A DNA stretch of 6,183 bases from Pseudomonadota bacterium (GTDB lineage: Bacteria; Pseudomonadota; Alphaproteobacteria; Acetobacterales; Acetobacteraceae). The notes under the pieces are model-generated. The model was not told where the DNA came from. It made no database searches and was given only the letters and a program-made list of their open reading frames with translations. This document shows positions 1 to 6,183 of this stretch, piece after piece. Numbering within the stretch: the stretch's first letter is position 1; the number at the start of each line of letters is the position of its first letter. The stretch lies in the NCBI GenBank assembly GCA_021829055.1, contig JAJZCS010000132.1, positions 1 to 6,183 on the forward strand, read 5' to 3'. Position numbers and translations under genes: made by a program.

Positions 1-477
1 CTCGCCCTCGGCAGCTTGGCATTGAAACAGGTCAGGCGCGGGATTTTATTGATGCCTATTTTGCCCGCTACCCTGAAATCCGACGCTATATGAACGAGAC
101 GCGGGAGTTCGCGCGTGCAAAAGGCTATGTCACGACACCCTTCGGTCGCCGCTGCTTCGTCCCGGGCATCACCGATACAAACGCCGCCCGGCGCAACTAT
201 GCCGAACGCCAAGCGATGAATGCCCCGCTGCAGGGGGGGAGCCGCCGATATTATCAAACGCGCCATGATCCGGCTGCCCGCTGCTTTGGCGAAGGCCGGG
301 CTACAATCCCGCTTGCTGCTTCAGGTTCATGACGAATTGCTTCTGGAAGCGCCGGCCGACGAAGCTGAAAAGACGGCCTCCGTGGTAAGGACAGTCATGC
401 GCGATGCCGCTGATATCTCCGTGCCGCTGGAAGTGGACGTCGGGATCGGTCGCAACTGGTCGGAAGCGCATAAGTGA
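1..477 (+). pseudogene. polA: DNA polymerase I, C-terminal polymerase domain, 3' end only, frame broken at a G run
   Basis: Family A DNA polymerase (repair and Okazaki-fragment synthesis). About 157 residues of the fingers/palm end are visible in two frames. From position 3 to about 239 the frame reads RQLGIETGQARDFIDAYFAR, then a TPFGRR motif and ERQAMNAPLQG. From 241 the homology continues one frame over as AADIIKRAMI, then the motif C segment LLLQVHDELLLEAP, and ends GIGRNWSEAHK with TGA at 475-477. The catalytic Asp of motif C is encoded at 331-333. The switch falls in seven consecutive G at 233-239; removing one G gives an uninterrupted PLQGGAADIIKRAMI, where the family usually has QGTAAD. 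Read literally, the upstream frame stops at 330-332, before the catalytic Asp, after about 30 aberrant residues. This could be a sequencing or assembly error, a true inactivating mutation, or slippage. Identity of the gene is very secure; its functional state is not. The 5' part lies outside the window. Confidence 0.93.
233..239 (+). other. G7 homopolymer at the polA frame switch
   Basis: Seven consecutive G follow the CA of a Gln codon. The polA homology is in one frame up to this run and in the next frame immediately after it, consistent with one G too many. Mononucleotide G runs are frequent sites of sequencing miscounts, and also of replication or transcriptional slippage, so the sequence alone cannot separate these causes. 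Confidence 0.85.
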
Positions 478-481
478 CCCG

Positions 482-973
482 CTATCGGTGTTCCAGCGCG
501 TGACGAAGCCGGTCCAAGGCCGCCGCGAGTCCCTGTTCGGCGGTCTTCCGGTCTGGCGGCGACTCCTCGGCGTCGTTCCGGACCTGCTGGGCCGTTGGCC
601 TGCCTTTGTCAGTTACGGTCGGGAAGCCCGCAACAAACCGAAGTCGCTCGATCGGCGTACCGCCAAGAGCAAGATTCAGTCGTGCAATGAGGCCAGGAGC
701 ACGGTGCTGCAATTCAAGCGCGGTGGGACCATTACAGGCGAGCCGAAGCGTGCCTCCAACAAGCTGAACCGGAAAGCTCACCGCGGCGACATCGGGACCC
801 ACCAGTGCGTCCCAATCCTCGATCAGGCAGGCAAGTGCAGGCCCTTTGCGGCGCAAGACCGGTCGAAGCAGCGGTGCAACGAGGGCCGCTATCTCGCGCG
901 GGCGGTTTTGCCGAGCCGGCTGCTCCGCGCTGACCTTGCTTCCTAGGTTTCTACGTGGTGTCGAATCCGCCAT
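482..973 (-). CDS. DUF721 / DciA-like protein
   Basis: A 163-residue protein of the DUF721 (DciA-like) family. Well-studied DciA proteins help load the replicative helicase DnaB in bacteria lacking DnaC/DnaI-type loaders; that role is inferred here from family membership only. The recognisable domain covers about residues 28-115: LVAPLLRPVLRRKGPALACL, then IEDWDALVGP (51-60), a FPVQLV-GGTLRLAC strand pair (68-80), and ALELQHRAPGLIARLN (85-100), closing with IERLRFV (108-114). The last 45 residues are polar and low in recognisable structure. I chose the ATG at 973 because AGGG lies 9 nt upstream (983-986 on the + strand) and the first 25 residues are already only a poorly conserved basic leader. 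An ATG at 1024 would add 17 residues with no visible ribosome binding site. The gene converges on polA across 4 nt, and its 5' end overlaps divergent mutY by 19 bp. Family call firm, exact function less so. Confidence 0.85.
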   Translation of the reverse strand: MADSTPRRNLGSKVSAEQPARQNRPREIAALVAPLLRPVLRRKGPALACLIEDWDALVGPDVAAVSFPVQLVGGTLRLACNGPTALELQHRAPGLIARLNLALGGTPIERLRFVAGFPTVTDKGRPTAQQVRNDAEESPPDRKTAEQGLAAALDRLRHALEHR

Positions 974-1995
974 CCGCGATCGCCCTGCTCCGTTGGTACC
1001 GCCGACACCGGCGCACCATGCCATGGCGCGCGTCCCCAGGGGCCCAGCCTGATCCTTACCATGTCTGGCTCAGCGAGATCATGCTACAGCAGACCACGGT
1101 TGGCACGGTTATACCCTACTTTGTCCGCTTCATCGAGGCTTACCCCCGCGTCACCGACCTGGCCGCAGCCTGTGACAGCGACATCCTGGGTCTTTGGGCC
1201 GGGTTGGGCTACTATAGACGTGCCCGTAATCTGGTCGCCACCGCACGGCTCATCGCAAGGCGTGGCCGCTTCCCCCAATCCCCAAGTGAACTGATGGAAT
1301 TGCCTGGCGTGGGCCCGTACACTGCAGCCGCAATCGCTGCCATCGCTTTTGGAATACCCGTTGTCCCGGTCGATGGCAATGTCGAACGGGTGGTCGCACG
1401 CATATATGCCATCGAAACCCGGCTTCCCACCGCCAGACCTGCAATTACGGCAGCCGCGAGCCAACTCGGCGCGCAACCTGCTGCAGTCCGCCATCCTGGC
1501 GATTTTGCCCAGGCGCTGTTCGACCTCGGTGCCACGGTCTGCACACCGCGCAACCCATCGTGCCCGGGTTGCCCCTGGAACCAGTCATGCAGCGCTTTCG
1601 CGCTCGGCATCGCCGATCAGTTACCAAAGAAGGCTGCGAAGCGATCACGCGAAGTCCGTTACGGAACCGCGTATCTGCTCCTCGACCCACATGGCCGCAT
1701 CGGGCTGCGTCGTCGCCCGCCAACAGGGTTGCTTGGCGGCATGTTCGAGTTGCCCGGCAGCGAATGGACTCCGGCAACACCGAGCCACGAGCCGCCAGTT
1801 CCGGCCGACTGGCAACAAGCTGGAACCATCGTGCACGCATTCACGCATTTCGAGTTGCGACTAACGGTCAATGCAGCGTCGATCGGAGCGCTTCCTGACC
1901 ATCTTACCGCTGCACCGGCCGATATTCCGCTACCAACAGTCATGAAGAAGGCTGTCCGCCTTGGACTGTCCGCGTTGGAAGGAGCAGTCAACTAG
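955..1995 (+). CDS. mutY: A/G-specific adenine DNA glycosylase MutY
   Basis: Base-excision repair enzyme that removes adenine mispaired with 8-oxoguanine or guanine. The 346 residues match the usual length (about 350). In order: WYRRHRRTMPWR near the N-terminus; VWLSEIMLQQT (37-47) with catalytic Glu41; GLGYYRRARNL (83-93); the helix-hairpin-helix LPGVGPYTAAAI (116-127); PVDGNVERVVAR (138-149) with catalytic Asp140; and a complete 4Fe-4S ligand set, Cys196, 203, 206 and 212, in C-X6-C-X2-C-X5-C spacing. The C-terminal NUDIX-like 8-oxoG recognition domain shows GLLGGMFELPG (258-268) and HAFTHFELRL (294-303). The start is GTG at 955 or the adjacent GTG at 958: an in-frame TGA at 931-933 closes the frame and no other start codon lies between. 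A weak TAGG (944-947) sits 7 nt before 955. Any promoter must lie inside the divergent DUF721 gene. All key residues are present, so the gene is probably functional. Confidence 0.97.
   Translation: MVSNPPSAIALLRWYRRHRRTMPWRASPGAQPDPYHVWLSEIMLQQTTVGTVIPYFVRFIEAYPRVTDLAAACDSDILGLWAGLGYYRRARNLVATARLIARRGRFPQSPSELMELPGVGPYTAAAIAAIAFGIPVVPVDGNVERVVARIYAIETRLPTARPAITAAASQLGAQPAAVRHPGDFAQALFDLGATVCTPRNPSCPGCPWNQSCSAFALGIADQLPKKAAKRSREVRYGTAYLLLDPHGRIGLRRRPPTGLLGGMFELPGSEWTPATPSHEPPVPADWQQAGTIVHAFTHFELRLTVNAASIGALPDHLTAAPADIPLPTVMKKAVRLGLSALEGAVN
983..986 (-). promoter_or_regulatory. Ribosome binding site deciding the DUF721 start
   Basis: On the minus strand the sequence before the ATG at 973 reads GGAGCAGGGCG. 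The AGGG core is 9 nt from the start codon and supports this ATG over the upstream one at 1024, which has no comparable purine-rich stretch. The site lies wholly inside the mutY coding sequence. Confidence 0.5.
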
Positions 1996-1998
1996 TTG
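1989..1998. repeat. 10-bp palindrome carrying both convergent stop codons (mutY / yejB)
   Basis: CAACTAGTTG is a perfect palindrome. Its central CTAG supplies TAG to mutY on the + strand (1993-1995) and TAG to the permease on the - strand (1994-1992). Because of the symmetry both proteins end in Asn followed by TAG. The next flanking bases (T and T) do not pair, there is no GC-rich stem and no T tract, so it does not look like an intrinsic terminator. Confidence 0.85.
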
Positions 1999-3011
1999 TC
2001 CAGCCTGGCGAAGTCGATGCGGGGATCAAGCATTTGAAGAAAGAAATCACCAACGACATGGGCCAGCAGACCGGTCAGCGTGTACAGATAGATCGTCCCA
2101 AGCAGAACGGGCGTGTCGCGATCGAGTGCGGCCCGGTAACCTAACAGCCCCAGCCCCGGAATCGAAAAAATAATTTCAATGAGTGGCGCCGCAGTGAACA
2201 ACACGGCCACGAATGTCTGCGGCAGATAGGCCATCAGCAGGAGCGCCGCCCGACGGGCAAGGTAGCGCAATGCGATCCGACGCTCCGTCATGCCCCGTGC
2301 GCGCAACGCCGTGACGTAAAGCTTGCCAAGTTCTTCAGCTATCGAATGTCGCACGAGCAAGCTTAAACTTGCGAAGCCTCCAGCACTCATCGCCAGAACC
2401 GGTAGTACCAGATGCCAGGCAACATCCGAAATCCGGCCAACGGCGGAAAGTTGCCCGAACCCAGCCGAAACGAGCCCACGCAAGGGGAACAGCGGCACCG
2501 CACCGCCGGCACCAAAACAGGCAATCATGAGCAACGCCAGCAAAAAGCTGGGTAAGGACGCGGCGGCGAGCAGCACGACCGTGGCCGCTCGGTCAAAGAG
2601 TGAACCTGCCTTCAACGCCTGCAGGATGCCGAGCGGCACTGAAATAACATAGATTAAAAACGTGGAGGTCAGGCCGAGCGCGATCGAAAACGGCAGCTTC
2701 TGCGCAATCAAGCCAACAACCGACCGCCCGCTAACCAAAGATCGGCCGAGATCAAATGCTGAATACCGAACTAACAGATGCAGGAAACCGACAACCGATC
2801 CGCTGTCATCGGCGTCCGCATGGCGGATGGCAAGAATGTCCCGTGGGGTAAGGCTCTCCCCGTGCGCTGCCGCAACTGCTTGCGCCTTGGCAATCTCCGC
2901 ACTGGCTGCAGAACCCGGAGTAAAATGCAGAATCAGCGCATTGAGCATCAAAACGGCTACCAATGTGGGAAAGATCAAAACAACGCGAACACCGAAGTAA
3001 CGAAATTTCAT
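1992..3011 (-). CDS. yejB: YejB-like peptide/microcin C-type ABC transporter permease
   Basis: Inner-membrane permease of the dipeptide/oligopeptide ABC importer class, 339 residues. Resemblance to E. coli YejB is strong in diagnostic places: FPLRGLVSAGF (175-185), WHLVLPVLAMSAGGFASL (199-216) and the C-terminal DPRIDF (329-334). Hydrophobic segments lie near 8-30, 108-130, 143-167, 199-220, 257-282 and 301-325, giving about six membrane spans. The cytoplasmic EAA-type loop that docks on the ATPase is at about 226-255 (EELGKLYVTALRARGMTERR), with its conserved Gly at 240. An upstream in-frame ATG exists at 3128, but the homology begins at MKFRYFGVRVVLIFPTL, so I use the ATG at 3011. That ATG overlaps the yejA stop (ATGA) and lacks a clear Shine-Dalgarno, which fits translational coupling. 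In E. coli, YejABEF imports microcin C; the natural substrate here is probably a peptide (inference). The yejE and yejF genes that usually follow are absent from the window. Confidence 0.9.
   Translation of the reverse strand: MKFRYFGVRVVLIFPTLVAVLMLNALILHFTPGSAASAEIAKAQAVAAAHGESLTPRDILAIRHADADDSGSVVGFLHLLVRYSAFDLGRSLVSGRSVVGLIAQKLPFSIALGLTSTFLIYVISVPLGILQALKAGSLFDRAATVVLLAAASLPSFLLALLMIACFGAGGAVPLFPLRGLVSAGFGQLSAVGRISDVAWHLVLPVLAMSAGGFASLSLLVRHSIAEELGKLYVTALRARGMTERRIALRYLARRAALLLMAYLPQTFVAVLFTAAPLIEIIFSIPGLGLLGYRAALDRDTPVLLGTIYLYTLTGLLAHVVGDFFLQMLDPRIDFARLDN
3008..3011 (-). promoter_or_regulatory. yejA stop / yejB start overlap (ATGA)
   Basis: The minus strand reads ATGA: ATG starts the permease gene and TGA stops the binding-protein gene. 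No good Shine-Dalgarno precedes the ATG (nearest purine-rich bases are GTGGCG), which supports coupled reinitiation and fixes the start of yejB here rather than at the in-frame ATG 117 nt upstream. Confidence 0.75.
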
Positions 3012-4630
3012 CGTACACGCCACAGCACAAGATCGAATCCGTCGCGCGGTGCGCGTTTGGGGGGAATCAAGACCGAGCGATACGCGATCTTCACCGTGCT
3101 GCGGTACCAACCGGGAATCATAATCCAAAGTCCCCGCAGCGACCGATCAAGGGCGCGGGCAGCCTTGACCCGTGAACGACGGCTGGATGCGCCTGACAAG
3201 ACGGCTATAAGGCTGTCGATCTTCGGGCTGCATAGTCCGGACAAATTGTTGCTTCCAGGACGTTTTGCAGCGGAACACCCGAAATAGTCTGCCTCGGCGG
3301 CACCTGGTTGTTCCGGCTGCGGTATGACGTCATAGGCAAGATCGTAGTCCCACCCGTCCAACCGCGCCTGATAGGCAGCCGGATCAAGCATGACGACCCT
3401 AAGGCGGACGCCAATGCTGGCGAGCGCGGCGCGATAGGCGATCAGCGGCGCCTCGAGGTCCGGTTGATCGATTGGAACCACCAACCGAAGCGGGTCCCCC
3501 CTGGCATCGACCATGACGCCATGGTCCAGTTGATAGTGGGCTCTTTCAATCAATTTTACTGCCTGGATGCGTGTCGCGTTGTTTATGCCATAGGCACCTT
3601 TCGTGGGCAGGCGGGGAACCCCCGTGCGAGCCGCAAGCGCGGAGTTGGCAAAAAAGCTCCGGTTTCTTTTGTAAGCACCGCCAAACAGTACGCGGTTCAT
3701 CCATGAAAAATCGAACATCAGCGCGAGGCCATGGCGAAGGGTGCGTTGCTGCAGTGCCTTCTTGCGCAGATTGAACGCAAAGCCGTGCATTCCCGCGGGA
3801 AGAGAAATCGGAAACGATGCAACCTGAACACCCTGCAAACCTGCAACCGCGCGAGCCTCACGCGGCTGATCAATACGCCAAAGATCAATTGCGCCCGCAC
3901 GAAATGCCTGAAGCGCCACCGCACGATTTCCGAAATAGACATAGGTCAGGCGCCGGATCGTGTCGCGCTCCGATTGCCCCGGAAGGGCATCACCCCACCA
4001 GTGTGAAGCATGCACGTAGGTAATTCTCGTGCCCATCTGAAATGCCGAAACCCGATATGGCCCGGAGGCCGGTGGTGGCGTTCTCAACAACGTATCAAAC
4101 TTCCTTCCGATCCAGAATGCCCTTGGCAGAATTGGCTCGGTGGCAATGTTAGCCGCCGCGCTCGCCGGTGCATTGGCCGCGAGATGAAAAACAACACAGT
4201 GCTGTCCTGCGGCGGTTGTGGATAAGATCATTCGGTAATACGAACGAAAGAACGGGTCTCCTTGCGCAATGAGGGTCTGGAAAGTCCAGATGACATCTGC
4301 CGCCGTAACCGGGTTTCCGTTGGAAAAAGCAGCCCGGGGATTCAGATCAAACGTTAGCCTCCGCCGATCCTTCGACAACACCATGTTGGTGGCGATCGCG
4401 GGGCGCAACACGTTCGCGTGGTAAGCGGATGGTCGCATGAGCGGAAGCCAGAGCCGATTGATCCCTGCGGGCGTGACCCCACGCACAATAAACGGGTTGA
4501 AACTGTCAAAACTGCCTATCGCGGCAATCCGGATCGGGACGTTTGCCGCATCAACGCGGGTCGTAATAATGCCGAAGACAGTTGCCAGAATCGTGAGAGC
4601 CAGCGATGCCCTCCGACCCGCTGTCCTCAC
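3008..4630 (-). CDS. yejA: YejA-like periplasmic peptide-binding protein (SBP family 5)
   Basis: Extracytoplasmic solute-binding protein that would deliver a peptide-like ligand to the YejB-type permease; 540 residues, somewhat shorter than E. coli YejA (about 600). A Sec-type signal peptide is visible: basic MRTAGRRAS, hydrophobic LALTILATVFGII, and likely cleavage after VDA (residue 28). The family 5 core follows: GSFDSFNPFIVRG (39-51), LTFDLNPRAAFSNGNPVTAADVIWTFQTL (92-120), SGPYRVSAF (189-197), VALQAFRAGAIDLWRID (238-254), FDFSWMNRVLFGGAYKRNRSFFANSALAA (306-334) and GSNNLSGLCSPKIDSLI (459-475). The FDSFNPF and DFSWMN..LF motifs resemble YejA more than DppA/OppA. Cys452 and Cys467 could form a periplasmic disulfide. 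The start is GTG at 4630, whose GTGA overlaps the mfd stop, with GAAGG 4 nt upstream. No lipobox cysteine is visible, so it should be a free periplasmic protein. Ligand unknown. Confidence 0.9.
   Translation of the reverse strand: MRTAGRRASLALTILATVFGIITTRVDAANVPIRIAAIGSFDSFNPFIVRGVTPAGINRLWLPLMRPSAYHANVLRPAIATNMVLSKDRRRLTFDLNPRAAFSNGNPVTAADVIWTFQTLIAQGDPFFRSYYRMILSTTAAGQHCVVFHLAANAPASAAANIATEPILPRAFWIGRKFDTLLRTPPPASGPYRVSAFQMGTRITYVHASHWWGDALPGQSERDTIRRLTYVYFGNRAVALQAFRAGAIDLWRIDQPREARAVAGLQGVQVASFPISLPAGMHGFAFNLRKKALQQRTLRHGLALMFDFSWMNRVLFGGAYKRNRSFFANSALAARTGVPRLPTKGAYGINNATRIQAVKLIERAHYQLDHGVMVDARGDPLRLVVPIDQPDLEAPLIAYRAALASIGVRLRVVMLDPAAYQARLDGWDYDLAYDVIPQPEQPGAAEADYFGCSAAKRPGSNNLSGLCSPKIDSLIAVLSGASSRRSRVKAARALDRSLRGLWIMIPGWYRSTVKIAYRSVLIPPKRAPRDGFDLVLWRVR
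4627..4630 (-). promoter_or_regulatory. mfd stop / yejA start overlap (GTGA)
   Basis: The minus strand reads GTGA: GTG starts yejA and TGA stops mfd. Such 4-bp overlaps typically allow termination-reinitiation, so YejA output is likely tied to mfd translation. A GAAGG purine run 4 nt upstream may assist, though the spacing is short. Confidence 0.7.
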
Positions 4631-6183
4631 GCGGCCTTCGGCTGGCTGGCGATGCGCAGAAGATTCTCCACCATCTCCCGCGCGGCGGCGAGCCGCCCGG
4701 GGACATCCATATCGCGTACCAGAACAAGCTTGTGATCCGGGCGCAACCGAAACGGGCCGCCACGTGTGCCGATCCAGGCAATAAGTCCGGCGGGGTTGGC
4801 AAACTGATTGCCGCGAAACCCGATCACCATTCCTTTTGGCCCGGCTTCCAGTTTCTCTATTCCGGCGGTTCGACAGGCGCGTTTCAGGGCGACGGTCGTC
4901 AGTAGATTTTCCACTTCCGGCGGCAAGGGGCCGAATCGGTCCACCAGTTCGGCCGCGAGAGCCTCGCTCTCGGCATCGGTCCGCAGCGCGCCGATGCGGC
5001 GATAAAGGCCAAGCCGTACCGGCAACTCCGTTACATATTGGTCCGGGATCAACACCGGCAGCCCAAGGCTGATCGTAGGCGTCCAGTCTCGGCTTTCTTC
5101 GTCCCGCTTGCCGCCAGCCGCCCGCAACTCACCAACCGCGTCCTCCAGCATCTGCTGATACAGTTCGATTCCGACTTCCCGGATGTGGCCCGACTGCTCA
5201 TCGCCGAGAAGATTACCTGCGCCGCGGAGATCGAGATCATGAGAAGCCAGCGTAAAGCCAGCGCCGAGGGTATCCAGCGTCTGCATGACTTCCAGCCGCT
5301 TCTGCGCGGAGGCTACAAGCTTATGGGTCGCCGGCCAGGTCAGGTAGGCATAGCCACGCTGCTTGCCGCGGCCGACGCGACCGCGAAGCTGGTACAGCCC
5401 GGCCAATCCGAACAAATCGGCGCGCCAGATGATGATTGTGTTGACCCCTGGCATATCGAGTCCGGACTCGACGATATTCGTTGCCAGCAGGATGTCATGC
5501 CGTCCCTCACTGAACTCGGTCATCACGCGCTCGATCTCGGACGCCGGCAGCCGTCCGTGCGCGACCGCACAACGTAGATCCGGGGCAACCTCGGCGAGGC
5601 GCTCGCGCATCCGCGGAATATCCTCGACATGGGGCACCACGCAGAACAACTGCCCTCCCCTGAACCGCTCGCGCGCAATTGCCTCGCGAATGACCAACAG
5701 GTCCCACGGCATGATGAACGTTCTCACGGCAAGGCGGTCGACAGGTGGGGTCGTGATAAGGGACAGGTCCCGTACGCCGGTCAGTGCCAACTGCAATGTA
5801 CGCGGGATCGGCGTCGCTGTGAGTGTTAAAACATGAACGTCCGCCTTGATCTGCTTCAACCGCTCCTTGTGCGCGACGCCGAAGTGCTGCTCCTCGTCGA
5901 CAATCAACAGTCCGAGGGAACTGAATCGGATCGATTTTGATAACAGCGCGTGAGTTCCGACGACGATATTGACGTCACCGTCGCTCAGTCCCGCTTTGAC
6001 CGCCGCCGTTTCCCTGGCGCCGACGAGGCGCGAAAGTTGCGCCACCTTGATGGGCAGTCCGGCAAAGCGTTCAACAAAGAGACGATGGTGCTGCCGCGCC
6101 AGCAGCGTCGTTGGCACCACGACGGCAACCTGCGTCCCCGCCATTGCAGCGACAAAGGCGGCGCGGAGCGCCACTTCTGTCTT
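4627..6183 (-). CDS. mfd: Transcription-repair coupling factor Mfd, C-terminal part (5' end outside window)
   Basis: Mfd is a DNA translocase that removes RNA polymerase stalled at lesions and recruits UvrA. The window holds the last 518 residues of a protein usually about 1,150 long. It opens at KTEVALRAAF, the end of the Walker A motif (normally GDVGFGKTE). Then come VPTTLLARQH, VGTHALLS, the Walker B box DEEQ (96-99 of the fragment) followed by HFGVAHKERLK, motif III TATPIPR (122-128), the second RecA-like lobe with TNIVESGLDMPGVNT, motif VI QLRGRVGR (265-272), and the RecG/Mfd translocation segment RLEVM...GAGFTLASHDLDLRGAGNLLG. The C-terminal regulatory TRCF domain starts near residue 370 (LGLPVLIPDQYVTELPVRLGLYRRIG) and runs to the end. 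The helicase motifs seen are intact. The TGA at 4629-4627 overlaps the yejA GTG start, so the gene is probably co-transcribed with yejAB. The N-terminal UvrB-like and RNA-polymerase-binding domains lie beyond 6183. Confidence 0.97.
   Translation of the reverse strand, partial: KTEVALRAAFVAAMAGTQVAVVVPTTLLARQHHRLFVERFAGLPIKVAQLSRLVGARETAAVKAGLSDGDVNIVVGTHALLSKSIRFSSLGLLIVDEEQHFGVAHKERLKQIKADVHVLTLTATPIPRTLQLALTGVRDLSLITTPPVDRLAVRTFIMPWDLLVIREAIARERFRGGQLFCVVPHVEDIPRMRERLAEVAPDLRCAVAHGRLPASEIERVMTEFSEGRHDILLATNIVESGLDMPGVNTIIIWRADLFGLAGLYQLRGRVGRGKQRGYAYLTWPATHKLVASAQKRLEVMQTLDTLGAGFTLASHDLDLRGAGNLLGDEQSGHIREVGIELYQQMLEDAVGELRAAGGKRDEESRDWTPTISLGLPVLIPDQYVTELPVRLGLYRRIGALRTDAESEALAAELVDRFGPLPPEVENLLTTVALKRACRTAGIEKLEAGPKGMVIGFRGNQFANPAGLIAWIGTRGGPFRLRPDHKLVLVRDMDVPGRLAAAREMVENLLRIASQPKAA

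Noticed and set aside
404..946. A 180-codon open frame on the + strand opposite the DUF721 gene
   Set aside because: It mirrors the DUF721 coding frame, its translation is rich in Arg/Lys/Ser with no recognisable domain, and the minus-strand product is a clear family member.
974..1024. Longer DUF721 start at 1024
   Set aside because: No ribosome binding site precedes it and it would deepen the overlap with mutY to 70 bp; the ATG at 973 has AGGG at good spacing.
1445..1840. Minus-strand open frames within mutY
   Set aside because: Shadow frames of an intact mutY; translations are Arg/Cys-rich and resemble no family.
1985..2015. Possible intrinsic terminator between mutY and yejB
   Set aside because: The 10-bp palindrome is AT-rich at its centre, cannot form a proper loop-bearing stem of useful strength, and has no T tract on either side.
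3012..3128. A 39-residue N-terminal extension of the permease
   Set aside because: The extension overlaps the conserved yejA C-terminus in another frame, is hydrophilic, and YejB homology begins at the ATG at 3011 (MKFRYFGVRV).
5038..5577. A 179-codon open frame on the + strand inside mfd
   Set aside because: It lies antisense to the conserved Mfd helicase motifs, which explain the stretch completely; long antisense frames are expected in GC-rich DNA.

Overview
The window looks like housekeeping chromosome from a GC-rich alphaproteobacterium. Acetobacteraceae/Rhodospirillales is my best guess, based on protein resemblance (DNA polymerase I, a DUF721 protein next to mutY, Mfd with a DEEQ box) and GC-rich codons; no search was run. 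I see no mobile element, CRISPR array, tRNA, rRNA or anomalous island.

Layout, left to right. (1) Positions 1-477, + strand: the 3' end of polA, which changes reading frame at a run of seven G (233-239). A second disruption may lie at the very left edge. (2) 482-973, - strand: a DUF721/DciA-like protein that converges on polA across a 4-nt gap. (3) 955-1995, + strand: mutY, an adenine DNA glycosylase with all its catalytic and iron-sulfur residues, whose start overlaps the start of the divergent DUF721 gene. (4) 1992-3011, - strand: a YejB-type peptide ABC permease. (5) 3008-4630, - strand: a YejA-type periplasmic solute-binding protein. (6) 4627-6183, - strand: the C-terminal 518 residues of Mfd, the transcription-repair coupling factor; the window edge cuts through its Walker A motif.

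The packing is extremely tight. Every gene junction is an overlap of 4 to 19 bp or a 4-nt gap, so there is no intergenic stretch in which a promoter or terminator could sit alone. On the minus strand mfd, yejA and yejB form a head-to-tail run with stop/start overlaps (GTGA, then ATGA), which suggests co-transcription and translational coupling. The run ends at yejB: the second permease (YejE) and the ATPase (YejF) that normally follow are not there, because mutY converges directly on yejB.

Functionally, polA, mutY and mfd belong to DNA repair, the DUF721 protein probably to replication, and yejAB to peptide import. I see no evidence of a new biological system. The points most worth a second look are the polA frame break, the incomplete transporter set tied to mfd, and the compact junctions.
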